Part shown: positions 1-12,365 of the stretch, in pieces
How positions within the stretch are numbered: position 1 is the stretch's first letter
Layout of the letters: each line of letters begins with the position of its first letter
Origin: Cycas panzhihuaensis
Taxonomy: Eukaryota > Cycadophyta
Length of the DNA stretch: 64,000 nucleotides
Assembly: GCA_023213395.1 (NCBI GenBank)
Contig: CM041465.1
Coordinates: 180,861,741 to 180,925,740 of the forward strand
Direction: 5' to 3'
Translations under genes and position numbers: made by a program
Notes under the pieces: model-generated
Database searches by the model: none
What the model was told of the DNA's origin: nothing
Seen by the model: the letters and a program-made list of their open reading frames with translations, nothing else

Positions 1-870
1 TCTTTGTTTCACAAGGGAAATATACACTAAACATTCTACACTAGTTTAACATGGACCAATATAAATTAGTCTAAACACCTATAAAAGTTGGGATGAAGTT
101 GTCGAAATTTGAGATTTCTGAATCTATTAATCCAACATTATATAAGTAATTGGTTGGAAATTTCATCTATTTTATAACAACTCAACTTGATATCACTTAT
201 GTAGTAAGTTTAATATCCAAGTTTATGTCAAATCCCAAGATGATTGATTAGCTAACTACAAAACACATACTATGATACCTCAGTGGAACAGTTGGCTATG
301 GGTTGAAATATAGGTCATCAAAAAATTTTAGGTTATTTCTCTATACAAATTCTAACTAGGCAGGATCCATTGAAGATATAAAGTTGATATCAGGATACAC
401 CTTTAGTCTAGGTTCTGCTATGGTTACTTGGTGTTCTACGAAACAGCCTACAACTTCACTATTGATAGTAAAAGTAGAATTATAAAGCTCTAGTTTCATA
501 TGCATGTGAAATAGTTTGGCTTCAAAGGGTTCTAAAAGATTTACAAGAAAAGCAAGAGGGACCCACTCAAATACTTTGTGACAATCAAAGCATAATACAA
601 ATGACTAAGAACCCAATATTTCATGGAAGAACCAAATATGTTGAAACCGAACATCACTTTATTATAGAATTAATACATCAAGAGAAGATCAATTTGTTAT
701 ATTACAGAATTAATGATCATATCACAAATACATTCACTAAGGCACTTTCAAAGGTAAAGTTTCACAAATTCAAAGAAAAGCTTGGGATCTTCTCTAATGT
801 GCATATGGAGAAAAAATGTTGGATAATGCACATTAAGATTAAGTTCACTAATATTTAAAGTGATTTGATT
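1..870 (+). pseudogene. Ty1/copia reverse transcriptase end and RNase H, 3' fragment (element A)
   Basis: This is the C-terminal part of a copia polyprotein, whose RT-RNase H copies retrotransposon RNA into DNA. Conceptual translation in shifting frames gives the post-RT stretch 'NPTLYK*LVGNFIYF', then 'DITYVVSLISKFMSNP' near 180-240, 'GTVGYGLKY' near 280-310, and the RNase H end with 'ISGYTFSLGSA' near 390. The tail 601-858 has 'HGRTKYVETEHHFI' and 'FTKALSKVKFHKFKEKLGI', the classic copia RNase H terminus. Several in-frame stops and at least two frame changes show that it is dead. The 5' part lies outside the window. No clear polypurine tract or LTR could be fixed after it, although an A-rich 'acattaag' remnant sits near 830. 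Confidence 0.85.
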
Positions 871-2555
871 AACTCATTGTTACTGTTATGTGGACCAACT
901 AGGGAGCTCCTCACTTGAGTCAAGCCCTTTATTTATTTGATGGGCCTTAAGCCTAGTGTTTATGAACACTACTATTGATATTTGAAATATGCTAACCATT
1001 TGCCTATGCATGTCCTCATTTTGATTATATGTTGCCCTCCACATCCTTCACTAAAGGCATGGTGCCCCATAAGTTGGTTAATCATAATTATATATTTCAA
1101 AGTTAATAAACCTAAGCACCCATTATATCCTAGCAAATATTACATGATAACTATAGTTAACTCGCCTATGAAAGCAAGTATGGGATTAGATGAAGTGCAT
1201 CATCTAAAAAGTGGGTTCAACAATGATTTGTTCACCATGACCCTCATAGAAACCATCATATGAAATGACACCCACCACCCAAAAAAAAAAACATAAACAA
1301 ACTATAAAGCAAAAAAAATAAAGAAATAAAATACATTATCTATCTAAAAAAAGAGATAAATAAAACGAACAAAAGCAAAAATATTTATATATAGTTGTAC
1401 ATAAGTACTATTACACATTCTAGGCACCTGCGGCAAATCATGTGTTTGCTTTATCTCCACTTGTAATATGCAGTTTAGTTCTAATAATGTGCATCATTCA
1501 AAACCTTCAAATCTAATTGTTAGGGTCCACCATGGCCTCAATTAAAACCAAAACATGTTCAACATTAGGAGATTAAAATAAACAACTTTAGGAACATAGT
1601 CAAAGTGATAAAAGCCACCTATGGGGCCTAACTCCTAAATGAATTGACAATCGACATTGAGCCCACAATCTTAAAATCCATCCCAACTATTTAATTCTTG
1701 TACCATTCCCTATATTTTTTAAAATATTTTTAAGAAACCATTACATTTCCCATGGCATTGATAATTCTTATCAATGGAGGAAGTCTTGGAAACCCTAGAC
1801 CTTATACTACTACGCATGACTAAGCAAGCCACATTCTAACAAGTATCGGAATCATCATTCCAATAATGACCAATAATATAATTGAATATATTATAGTTAT
1901 AAAAGCCCTAATTGATGCATTACAAGTTCACTCAAGCCTTATTTTCTTATTTTCTGTCTTATAGTTATAGTTGTTTACTAGCTCACATAGGTTTACTAAT
2001 TCCATTGTACTCAACTACGTGTTCTTGCAAATATAGTTAAGTATCTATTAGTTGATTTTTTTATCTATTTTAATTAAATACATCCCCTAGGAACAAGACA
2101 CTCAAGTTGATCAACTAGTTACGTATTTTCTCGAGCATTGTCTATAGAAAAATCACTCTCTTTCTTAGGGATTTTGATCTCCCCATGAAGTTTAGGCTTC
2201 TATGCCAGTCTCCATTCTACCCAACATCACTCTAAGAGATAGTCACTAATGAGGATAAATAATGATAATATTTTTGCAACAACATTTTATCTAAGGCTTT
2301 TGTGCCCATCACAAAGATGAGGCTTTCAAGCCAGTCTCCCTCTTATGCAACATTTCTTTGAAATAAGCCTATTCTATTAAACCTCTAGAAACAAACCACT
2401 AATGAGGCTAAACTATGGTGGCCATTTCTCCAAAAAATGATTACTAATGGAAATAAATTATGGCAGTCAATCTTATGATGTTCTTACTAACAAGGTTAAA
2501 CTAAGGCCAACATTCTCTGATATTCTTACTAATGAGGCTAAACTAAGGGTGGTTG
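871..2555. other. Non-coding stretch, no gene recognised
   Basis: I see no protein family here. The stretch is AT-rich with an A-rich run near 1278-1370. A short degenerate repeat built on 'ctaatgaggctaaacta' occurs near 2398, 2486 and 2525. A TATA-like 'ttataaaagccc' near 1897 could be an old LTR promoter, but no partner LTR is visible, so this is only a guess. Confidence 0.4.
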
Positions 2556-3430
2556 TTGGGATATATTTTGGCACAATAGGTTATGAGGAAAATGGATGGA
2601 GGATTGTGTTGACCATTAGAATGTAGGTACAAATTGTACAAAGGTACACATGGTGAGAAAAGTTAGAAAAATAAGCATTCTAGGTACATATAATAGGTGC
2701 ATATAATAAGAGGTATATAACACATGGTATGTACCATTTACAATATGCTAATGAACAACAGGTTACACATGACAAACTTGGCTCAAAGGACACCAAAGGA
2801 TGATGACATCAACAGTAAAGGATATGTGTACAGACATATGGATGAAAATGCACCAGTTAAAGGAAATTAATTAAATGATTAAGTGAAATGATATATTAAG
2901 GATGGAAAGGTACGATTATCGTAGGGAGTCATAACCCTTCATCAAAAGGTACCAAAGAGGAACATTTAAGGAACCCTACAAGGACCATTCCAATGGTGAG
3001 AGCTGAGCATTCATTCTACATGGTGGTATAGTAGCCAACAAGTAGGATTAATGGTACAAATTAGAGTTATTAGATGCATTCTATGATGCATTCCCTTTTA
3101 GAATGTATATGATAAAACTCAATGTGTATAGTCAGAATGCATAAGGGATACATTCCAGAACTTATTGTATGAGACCTATTACTTAATAAAGAGAAGTATT
3201 ATATGAAAATATATGTTCTATATACACTATGATGCTTGTATAATGGATAATTGTTGATTATTATACTGTTGTGTATAATCTATGATGACATGATGTGGAA
3301 TTGTGAGCAAATATGTGATAACTTAGTGTATGAAGTATGTTGACTGTGTCCTACACTAGACTACCAGTGATCCATTGACAAGTATACCTATCTCAGTAGG
3401 GAGATCATGTAAAAGTCAATATTGGTTTTG
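2556..3430 (+). repeat. LTR-like region of G0
   Basis: The stretch about 2640-3415 reappears, diverged and inverted, at about 18190-18960. Shared landmarks include 'ctacactagactaccag', 'attgacaagtatacc' and the patch 'acttaataaagagaag' with a polyadenylation-like AATAAA. A start at TGTTGGGATATATTTTGG (2556) is plausible because LTRs begin with TG. The right border is uncertain (about 3415-3440). It precedes gag by about 260 bases, the usual place of a 5' LTR. I could not find a clean primer-binding site. Confidence 0.5.
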
Positions 3431-3688
3431 TTGCCTACATCCACTAAGGAGGGACTGGGGCCAAGAGTTTCACAAGGGGAGAATGTTCAAAGGATAGAGG
3501 ACCTTGGCTATCATTATCATGGCAAGCTATAAGTAAGCCTCTGATAGCCAGGGGAGCTTCCAATGCCACTTCAGAGGCCTTCAAGTGTAGGAGAGCCACA
3601 AAAGGGTACTTCACCAAATGGGAAAGAAATAAGCAAACAAAGGGCATTACGATGGTCAAAAGAATAAAAAATAAGAAGGGCAAGAACA

Positions 3689-5405
3689 TTGAGTTTATAT
3701 AATAATGAGACTAAGAGACAATCCATTGAAGAATCCGAGATAAGTGGAACCCTGATACCTCAAGAGCTAGGAGAGAAAAATAATGGTGAAAAAATGGTAC
3801 TAACACCTGCTCCAATCAAATATGAACTTTTAAGCCTAGAAAAAGAAGAAAAATCAAAAGGAAATGTGGAACAAAACGTCACCCTAGAGAAGGAGGAAAA
3901 TACATCTGTGGATGATACCTTGAAGGACCTAAGTGATAACAAGAAGAAGGTGGAGGAAGGTCCCTTGACATATTGGGAGAGTAAGTTAACAAGGTAACTA
4001 TTTGAGCATTCGTCGGATAGAGGGTTTGAGCAGTCATATTTAGTGGTCATACCATTGATAGTACAAGTGCCAAGAGTACTAGAGCCAATACATTTAAAAA
4101 CACCATTCAAGAATCCTCTATTTAGAAGAGATAGTGATGCGCCAAGTACCAGCATACACCACCTAAAGTGAAAGGTGGAGAAAAAGGAGTAGAATCCTTT
4201 GAGAAGGCAAAACGAGAAGGATCACCATTGGGTGGAACACTAGTACAGTCACCAATGATGGATGATTTCAAAGATTTTAGTAAACTTATATTCAATGACA
4301 CCTCAGATGTAGTAGAGAACATGTATTTATTCCAGAATTTGGTAAATGTGAAGAAAATAATAGACGAAGATGAAATAAAGGCAAGATTTGCATGTACACT
4401 AAGGGGAGTACCATTGGCATGGTACAAAGAATTGGATAAAACAAAAACATGGGCAAATATAAAGAAATCTTTTGAGGAAAGATTCCAAAAATTTTGAAGA
4501 AATGAAGCTATGGAAATTGCCTTAAGAGAAATAAAGCAAAGGCCTAGCGAATCAATGTTAACTTACATCAATCATATGAAAATTATTATTGCCAACATGG
4601 TTAACAAGACAACTATAAACCACAACATGAAGAACTATTTCATCAGAGGATTAAATGAAAATTTGAGGTCTATGATGCATGTGCATCCATTAAAATCATT
4701 CAAAAATGCTCAAGATTTAGCATTGCAATTCAAATCAGAGATAAATGTCCATGAAGGAGGGCATGATCCCCTTTTACTAAGGCTACAAGAAGAAATAAAG
4801 GAAATCAAACAAAATCAGCATAATCGACCCCTTTTCCAAGCAAGAATCTTAGAAGAGGAGTCTGAGGTGGAAGCTCTAAGGAAAGAGGTAGCCATACTTA
4901 AGATGAGAAATAACAAAGAGGAGGAAGAAGCAAAGAAGAGAAATGATCAAGAATTTAAAATCAAGAAATGGTGCCATATTTGCAAGAAAAGTTTGCATAC
5001 AACTAAGGAATGCAAAGCTAATCCAAGGAATAGTGCAATGCACCAAAAAGATAAATGGTATCATATATGTAATATGGATAGTCACAACACTAGAAATTAT
5101 TTTTATAACCCTAGAGGAAGAGCCTATAGAGGACAAGGTAGAGGAAGAGGAAGCAACCCACCTCAAAATGTATATACAACAAGGAATACACAAGAATCCT
5201 CAAAGAAAAAACAACCAAGGGGGAGATGTTTGATCTATCTACAATTTAGGCATTGGAAATCAAATTGACCAACTAAACAAGAATATGAACACAAACCATT
5301 TGTATGCAACAACTGTGGACCAAGTCAGCACAAAATGAAGGATTGTAAGGGAAAGGTGAAAGTAACCAGCTTAATGACTATTATCTCAGAAAGCAGCAAG
5401 AACGT
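3689..5405 (+). pseudogene. gypsy gag (G0) with capsid domain and zinc knuckles
   Basis: Gag forms the virus-like particle and packages element RNA. The first block (3689-3997) is charged and Lys/Glu-rich. A capsid-like motif, 'CTLRGVPLAWYKELDKTKTW' near 4390-4450, matches the gypsy gag pattern (leucine, G-x-A, W-Y, then W and F-x-x-R-F). The block 4510-5268 continues the capsid, then has acidic coiled-coil-like repeats. An intact knuckle CX2CX4HX4C lies at 4972-5013 (CHICKKSLHTTKEC) and a degenerate one at about 5054-5105. An Arg/Gly-rich basic linker follows near 5110-5160, then a third degenerate knuckle near 5227-5268 whose last position is a TGA stop, and an intact knuckle CNNCGPSQHKMKDC at 5305-5346. 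Frame breaks lie at about 4000, 4497 and 5268. Confidence 0.8.
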
Positions 5406-5839
5406 AAAGTTCTAAAAGAAATAAAAAGAGAGAATAGATGAAGAATACCCAAACCCACAAATAGAAATAGATAGATTCAAATAGGTGAAACAAGTATTAG
5501 AGGAATTAGCCCAATCCGAGATAATTGTACCTAATGGATAAACCATAAATGAAATGTGAGAAAAAACAGATAAAAAGAAAAAATACCTAAGGAGCAGAAG
5601 GTAGAACCTTAATTGGTACAAACAGAGGAGTTATTTAAAGGATTACTAGTAGAAGACAACTCGTGAATGTTATTGCTAATAAAGAATCTATTAAAGTAGT
5701 TACAGTTAACAATCCCCTTATGCCAGGTAATAGATTGGATCAAAGTAGGGATATTACAATAATGGAAAGTTACTAAGAGTTTAAAGAAGATAATACCATA
5801 CTTTGACATGGATTCAATAGTTGCAATCACAATACTAGA

Positions 5840-6135
5840 GGAGAAATATTTTAGGGTAATTGTGGATGAAGGAGCTGCTATGAACGTGTTATCGACCTCG
5901 ACATGGGGAAGCTAAGGAGTCCTAAATTGAAAGTGGTAACTTATTTGTTAAAATTGGTGAATGAATTATTTATAAGACTAGTTGGGAAACTCACCAATAT
6001 TAAGGTGGATGTGGTAGGAATCATCGTACGAATTGATTTTACGATTATAGAGATAGAAAAAGGCACAACACCCTATCTAGCCTTATTGGGACAACTATGG
6101 CTATATAAAACCCAGTGTCTCCAGAATTAGAGAGA
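5840..6135 (+). pseudogene. gypsy aspartic protease remnant (G0)
   Basis: The retroviral-type protease cleaves the polyprotein. Here the expected D-[ST]-G-A catalytic motif appears as 'VDEGAAMNVLS' near 5856-5893, so the Ser/Thr-Gly pair is altered to Glu-Gly. It is followed by 'KLRSPKLK', a beta-strand-rich stretch, and 'TPYLALLGQLWLY' near 6070-6110, which corresponds to the usual gypsy 'LLGRPWL' end of the domain. A stop after the LLG block and the damaged catalytic triad indicate that it is not active. Confidence 0.65.
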
Positions 6136-6379
6136 TGTGACCTTTACATTGTCAGATGGTGAAAATGAAGTAGTGCTTCTGATGTTGGAAAAGAATTCTA
6201 TTAAGGTAATACCAGATGATGGATCAAGCACTACTACTATGAGTGAGGAAACAATGTCCTCATTTGATGAAGGAAAATTATACCATACAACTAAAGAGCC
6301 AACCAAGATGATCAACTCCCAAGAGACGAAACGTATCTAGTTCAAGGAGATATACAATTCTTTTGACGATGAGAATGGA

Positions 6380-7460
6380 ATGAAATTCATATATTATTGT
6401 TTACAAGATGCTTACAAAGTCAATTCTTCTTCTTATAGGTGTAATTTACTTTCTAAATATGTACCTAATGACATTGACAATAATTTAAAATCTTTTAAGT
6501 ATATGGGGATTAACAATAGTGTAGAAAATAGTATAGAGAATAATAACAACCTAACCCTAGACCTAAACTCCCTTATTCCTAGTATACCTAGTTTATTTCA
6601 TAAGTCTATAGTATCTAATATTAACCCTAACCCCTCCTCTTCCTTAGGTGTGGGTCCTAAGGTAGATTACCCATCCCTACCCCTATTATAACTCAGGGAA
6701 GGAAGTAGAAATCATTCCTTGTATTCTTTAGAGGTACACCCACCCAACGATTGATCCTTTCCAAGTGTTGGCATCAAATCTGAGGAAATGGAAAAGGAAC
6801 CAACAGAATATACCCCTAGAGACTCAGGTCTAGGTAGTATGATAACCATCCCTGTGGAAAGAAATCTTGAAACATACATTGAAGATTATGTTAAAACTTT
6901 TTATGGGCACCAACTATATGGAACAACTCACCTTACCCATTGTATAGAGTACTAAATAGATGAGGGAAATTGGGATAAAAGTCAATAGCAAATAGACTTG
7001 ATACTAACCTTGCAAGGGATGGCATAGTATTGGTACCTAGCCCACCAAGCTACCTTCCAGGGTTGGAAGGAACTACAATCAATATTCAGAATGCAGTTTG
7101 ACCACCTAATGCAATCAAATATCCCATTATTCTATGTAAGAGAGTGCTCTAATAAGCATATTCAAAAATGCAAACAAGAATGGATATCCTTGAGTTTACC
7201 GAAGAAAATGTAGAGCAACATTTTCTACCACACCTTAGGATAAGTGGCAAGGGATTGGTTCCTGGGAAAAGAACAAAACCTAGATACAACATGGAAAGAC
7301 CTTAAAAAATCCTTTATAAAAATATTCACGCACTCATTAGAAGATAAAAACATTAATAGGATACTCAAAGTTATTAGAAAATTAAGTATAAAACTATAGC
7401 AAAAGGCCATGCCATTAGTACAGAAGAAGGAAGAAGAAAATTTATAAGATGAAGGAAAAG
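6380..7460 (+). pseudogene. Spacer of G0 polyprotein with two gag-like modules
   Basis: Between protease and RT the translation contains an Asn/Ser-rich block (6380-6691). Two stretches that resemble the gypsy gag capsid end follow: 'TLQGMA*YWY' followed by 'QGWKELQSIFRMQF' near 7005-7100, and 'VARDWFLGKEQ' followed by 'TTWKDLKKSFIKIF' near 7240-7330. Both share the pattern L-G-x-A, aromatic pair, W-x-x-L, F-x-x-x-F with the true gag motif near 4390-4490. They could be duplicated gag modules or relics of a second element. Frame breaks and stops are frequent. Confidence covers the resemblance, not the function. Confidence 0.45.
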
Positions 7461-7564
7461 AAGAAAACTCTAATTATCCTATAGAATTCACTGAGATCAA
7501 TTATGGTGAAAGAAAAATAAAAGACATCCATTCCTATAAAACGGAAGATAAAAAAGATATTGGA

Positions 7565-9157
7565 ATGACAAAATTAAAAATAATTAAAATTAATGTTAGA
7601 AGTAAGGAGGAACCCAAAACCATTCAAATTGGAGATTATTGGGATGAGCAAATAGTAGCTCAAGCTCAGCAGTTATTTGAAGAGTTTCATGACATGTTTA
7701 CATGGTCATATAAAGACCTTAAGGGCATTCCCCCAAAGATTGGAATGCACCATATTGACTTGGTCAAAGTGGCCAAGTCGGTAAAGCATAGACCATATCA
7801 GATGAATTCCAAATACAAGGAAAAGGTAAAAGCGGGGCTAGATAAGATATTAGAAGTGGGATATATTTATGAAATTAACTATAGTGACTAGGTGAGCCCT
7901 ATAGTAGTGGTTCCAAAAAAGAATAGAAAAATACGTGTCTGTATGGACTACAGACAACTGAATAAGATAACTAAAAATGATCCCTTCCCATTGCCTTTTA
8001 TAAAGGATATTTTGGAGACTATAGGTGGAAATAAAATATATTTCTTCATGGATGGGTTTAGTGTATATAACCAAGTACAAATTGCCCCAAATTATTAGGC
8101 AAAAACAATATTTATAACAAAATGGGGAACACATACATATAGGGTGATGCCCTTTGGTCTTATAAATGCCCCAACTACATTTCAGAGGATAGTGATTAAT
8201 ATATTCTGCCAAATGATTGGTGAAAAAGTGGTAGTATTCTTGGATGATTGGACATTATACGGATTCATGAAAAACCATATGGATAATTTTAGAGAAATGT
8301 TGTAGACATGTCATAAAAAAAATTTATGTTTAAATCTAGAGAAATGTACCTTCTAGTATCATTTAGAAACTTGTTGCACCATATCATGAGCAAAGAAAGA
8401 TTATTAATAGACCTAGCCAAGGTATCTGTAATCTTACATTTTCTAGTGCCATTCATGAGAAAACAATTAAAAGGATTTTTGGAATTAACTGATTATTATA
8501 GAATATTCGTTAGAGGATATGCATGCATATTAGGACCCCTCAAAGAACTATTAAAAAAAGATGTTAAATGGGAGTGAAGTAGGGAACAACAACAAGAATT
8601 CAAGGCACTAAAAAAGGCCATAATATCAACACTTATACTAAGATTTTTGGATTGGAAGAAAACATTCCATGTACATGTCAACACCTCATAATATACCATT
8701 AGATGTGTATTAGCATAACTAAGTGATGATAAAATGGACCATCGTATATATTTTGTAAGTCAGAAACTAACAAGGACAGAACAAACTTACACCACGACAA
8801 AGAGAGAAGCACTTGGAATGATGTACACATTACAAAAATTTTGACATTATCTATTGTTAAACCCATTCTTATTCTTCGTCGACCCCTAAGTACTAATGTA
8901 CTTAGTGAACAAACCCATAATGAGGGGACAGATTAAAAAGTGGCTAATGTTATTTTAGGAATTTTCATTTAAAATTATTATGAAATCAGGAAAAGCCCAC
9001 ATCATACTGGATTAATTATCAAGAATTACAAATGGAGAAATAGCCATAGGAGTACCAGATGACTTCTTCAATGCAGCATTATTTAGCATAGAGGTAGTGC
9101 TAATAGATTGGTATGATAGGATACTAGAATACTTAGTGACAGAGGAATACCTTTGAA
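7565..9157 (+). pseudogene. gypsy reverse transcriptase and RNase H (G0)
   Basis: The RT N-terminus reads 'FHDMFTWSYKDLKGIP' (about 7690), then 'VVVPKKNRKIRVCMDYRQLN' (about 7905-7965). Next come 'DPFPLPFIKDILE', 'MPFGLINAPTTFQRI' (about 8150-8190) and the catalytic box 'VVVFLDDWTLYG' (about 8230-8265, the Y/F-x-D-D motif, both Asp kept). RNase H follows with 'HRIYFVSQKLTRTEQTY' (about 8742-8792), 'KREALGM' and a C-terminal 'LSRI'. Stops at 7889, 8098 and further on, plus frame changes near 8330, make it a pseudogene. The reading ends near 9157, where no integrase follows. Confidence 0.85.
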
Positions 9158-9329
9158 GTACTTCCTCTACCAATTCCTAGTATGATTGTTATTTTTCAAG
9201 GGATTTTAAGAGGAATTTTAACCATCTTGGTACTTTCTTTCCCTCTCTTGATTATTCTTCGATGGTTGATTCTTCTAACGACTATTCTTCCTATATTGAA
9301 TCTTTATGCAATATTGGCGAAGATTATGA

Positions 9330-10437
9330 TGTTTGAGAGATTTCTTTTGATGTAAGTTTTAAGGTTTTTTCTATGATGACCTCTTAAGGTATTACTTTTG
9401 ATCCTTCTTCAATTTGTTTGAATTGAGATTTGTTGTCCTAATCAACTTCTTCATTAAACACAACATTTCTACTTACATAGATTCTATTAGTGTTTGAATC
9501 TATGCATTTATATACCTTTGAATTTTTATTGTATCCTATCAAGATACATTCTATACTCTTAGCATTGAGTTTTGATCTTCTTTTATTAGGAACATAAACA
9601 AATGCTTAACATCTAAATACTTTTAGATTGCTTACATCGGGCTTCTTACTTGTCCAAGCTTCCTCTAGAGTGATTTGTTTCAATGCTTTTGTAGACTTTG
9701 ATTTATCAAATAATAGGTGGTGTTGATAGCTTCTGCCTAGTAAGTTTTTGAAACTTGTTTTTCAAAAATCATGTTACGAGCTATTTTCATGATGGTTCTA
9801 TTTTTTTCTTTTAGCAACCCTATTAGATTAAAGGGTGTAGGAAGTTGTGAACTATCTATGTATCCCATTTATTTTGTAAAAATTGAGGAAGTCTTTTAAT
9901 ATATATTATTAACCACCATAAGATCTAATGTACTTTATTTTAGCTCCAGATTCTAACTCTACTTCTACTTTGAATTCCTTGAAGATTTTAAAAACTTCAG
10001 ATTTATTATGGAGGAAGTACACCTATACCTTTCAAGTAAATTCATTAATGAAAGTTAAAAATATATATGCATTCATTGATTGAAAGTGGAGTAAGAGGAC
10101 CACATAAATTAGTGTGAATCAATTCTTATTTATTCTAGGCATGCCAATTACTTTCCTTGAATGGAAGTCGATGTTGCTTCCTAAACTAGCAACCTTTACA
10201 AATAAAATTTTTAGGGGTGATGGGAGGTAGACCAATTACCATGCCAGATTTCTCTAATAACTTCAACGTATCTATAGGGAGATGTCCATACTTTAAATGT
10301 TGAACTTTATTATCAAAATTCATAATAGTACATGCTTTTATACCCAATTTAGGGCTTATAAGATTTGATAGCAATTTATATAAATCATTGCATCTTATGC
10401 CTTTGGCTATTACATTGCCATCATTTTTTATATCCAT
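9330..10437 (-). pseudogene. copia GAG-pre-integrase and integrase remnant (D)
   Basis: Minus-strand 10437-10186 contains 'HLKYGHLPIDTLKLLEKSGM' and ends in a Cys-x-x-Cys, the H2C2 pre-integrase zinc-binding module of copia. Lower coordinates to about 9330 read, with stops, like the C-terminal integrase part before RT: 'YLINQSL', 'VKHLFMFLIKEDQ' (usual form K-x-F-G-C-x-A-x-V-x-V-P) and an acidic linker. The DDE residues cannot be placed with certainty. Integrase would insert the cDNA into host DNA; this copy is non-functional. Confidence 0.65.
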
Positions 10438-10799
10438 TACATAATATTAGCCCTCTTCATCAAATACAGTTCTTAGCCCCTTTTTGCTAAGTTGTGATAC
10501 TGGCAAAAGATTTATTTTTAGACCTGTACAAGCAATGCATTCCCTATCTTCTTTACATTGCCCTATAAATTGACTGTTATGGTATCCGCTCCCTTTATAT
10601 CTAGTGGATACTTATATCTTAATTCAATAGATTTATTAGTATTATATGGTTTTACTAAAACCATTCTTCTCAATTAGTCATATGATGGGAGGCACCTGAG
10701 TCAATATACCAAACATCTTGGTCATGTAGGCTTGTAGCAAGAGTAGTGATGATGTTATTTCTTCCTCCTCTTCCTCTGTTTGCTCCTTGCTATAGTTCC

Positions 10800-11726
10800 C
10801 AACCAGGCATTTCCCTCTCTGAATATCTTCTCTTCTTTGAGGACATTGATAGGGATAATGACTTGGCTATCCACAATTATAACAAAGATCAAAGGCTCTA
10901 CATGTGTTTATAAGATGTCCTCACTTACTGTAATTATAGTAGATTCTTGTATCTATTGAGTAGCCACATCCTCTATTATCCTGCCATCTACCATGAGTAG
11001 GACTTCTAGCATCTAGAATGTGTTCTCTTCTACACGATTGGCTCCTTGCTCTCAGACCCAGGTTTAATCTGGATACAAAGGCATCTTCAATCTCTATTGT
11101 GTCTTCATAGAACTTATTCCTCTGCTCCTATCTTAGTAATAGACTAGTTAACGTATCAAGTGACATTTTATCAATCTGGTTATTACTTGTTATGGTGTTG
11201 ATGGTTATATCAAAAGATTTCTATAGATTACTTGTTACCATCTCTACTAGTTCTTGCTTTGAAATAGTAGCACCTGTGCTTGAGACATCATTTCTTACCG
11301 AAACAACTTTGTGAATAAATGCAGATACAATATCAGATTCCTTTATATGCAAATTAAATAACTCCTCCTTATGCGCTATTATTCTAGCCTTGTTCTTTTG
11401 ACTGTACAGATTTTTAAAATAAGTCCATATTACAAATGAAGAATTTAAATTTTCCACATATACAAAGAGAGGATCTGACTGGCTAGAATAATTACACCTG
11501 TATTATCTCTTTCTATCCCACTGGCTATATCAACACTTGTAGCAATAGGTTGGGCTTCAACTCCATTTGCAATGTTCCATGCATTTTTAGCTCTCAAAAG
11601 GGTTTCTATCTTAATTTTCCAAATGTGGTGGTTGTATCTATCAGTTTGTCTTGATAAAACAAAGCTAAGATTGTAAAGGCCATTCTTAAAAATAGAAAAT
11701 CGATCTGGGTAGTTTTGACTGTACAA
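10800..11726 (-). pseudogene. copia gag (D)
   Basis: The minus-strand segments 11726-11445 and 11457-11221 are two frames of one copia Gag. The first has 'RYNHHIWKIKIETLLRAKN' (the W-x-x-x-M/I-E core of the gag N-terminal region). The second has 'VIWTYFKNLYSQKNKARI' and 'SAFIHKVVSVRNDVSS', matching the usual 'W-x-x-L-x-x-x-Y' and 'V-x-x-x-L' blocks. Near 10880-10930 a zinc-knuckle remnant, 'CRAFDLCYNCG', is visible. The overlap of the two pieces marks a frameshift. Gag would package element RNA in particles; this copy cannot be translated through. Confidence 0.75.
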
Positions 11727-12354
11727 TTATATGGAATCCCATACAAAACCCTGACTATACGAATCAATATGATATATACCTCAAAAGAGAGAGAATTTCA
11801 TGATCATCACAAATCTGTAATTATTTTGTTAAAACAGTCTATAGAATGTGAGAAATTTAACCTGAAAGTCAGAGAAGGGAAATTAGGGCTTTAACAAAAA
11901 ATCCTTTGAATCTAATGAAATCTTCCACCAAATTTCATAAAATGTATCTCAATCTCTTCGATTTAATGATACTCAAATTATGCAACCAGATTTATTTGAG
12001 AAAATCAAAGATTTTTCCAAAAAAAAAAAAAGGAGAAAGGAGCCTCAAACTTGCACTGATAAAAAAGGAGTAGAAGTAGCCTCAAAACTAGCCCAAATCA
12101 CTTTGTGCCTAAAGAAAGAAATGATGTCCATACTGAGATGAATCTACTAGTTAATTTTCATTCAAAACTGAGCACTTTGAAGAAATCATGTCCATATAAG
12201 ACTGTACACCTCCATACTATAATAAATTTTGTAGTCTTCAACCTTTTTTCACTTTGTCCTTTATCTCCCTTGAGTTCTAGAATAATTTGATTTGATCTTA
12301 CCCAAAATCCTTCTTGCAACTCTAACTTCCTTGTCATGCAAACAGGCTAACCTA

Positions 12355-12365
12355 CTCTGATATCA
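12355..12365 (-). promoter_or_regulatory. Primer-binding site of copia D
   Basis: Minus-strand TGATATCAGAG directly follows the LTR end. It matches the complement of the 3' end of initiator tRNA-Met (TGGTATCAGAG) with one change. Confidence 0.7.

Larger units (their letters stand above)
2556..9157 (+). mobile_element. Ty3/gypsy retrotransposon G0, degenerate, lacking integrase
   Basis: Domain order is LTR-like region, gag, protease, spacer, RT and RNase H, which is the gypsy order without the expected integrase. The element stops abruptly near 9157, where minus-strand copia sequence begins, so its 3' third is missing from this window. Many stops and frame changes interrupt it. The spacer between protease and RT is long (about 1.4 kb) and holds gag-like modules. 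Confidence 0.8.

Noticed and set aside
982-1263. 93-codon open frame on the plus strand
   Set aside because: No recognisable motif, AT-rich composition, and no codon pattern; most likely chance.
3444-3689. Hydrophobic 81-codon frame on the minus strand
   Set aside because: It overlaps the leader of G0 in antisense and has no support beyond being open.
2556-9157. Endogenous pararetrovirus as an alternative for G0
   Set aside because: No movement protein or coat domain pattern, and an LTR-like region precedes gag; gypsy order fits better.
12105-12290. 61-codon plus-strand frame
   Set aside because: It lies in the leader of copia D, antisense, and encodes nothing recognisable.
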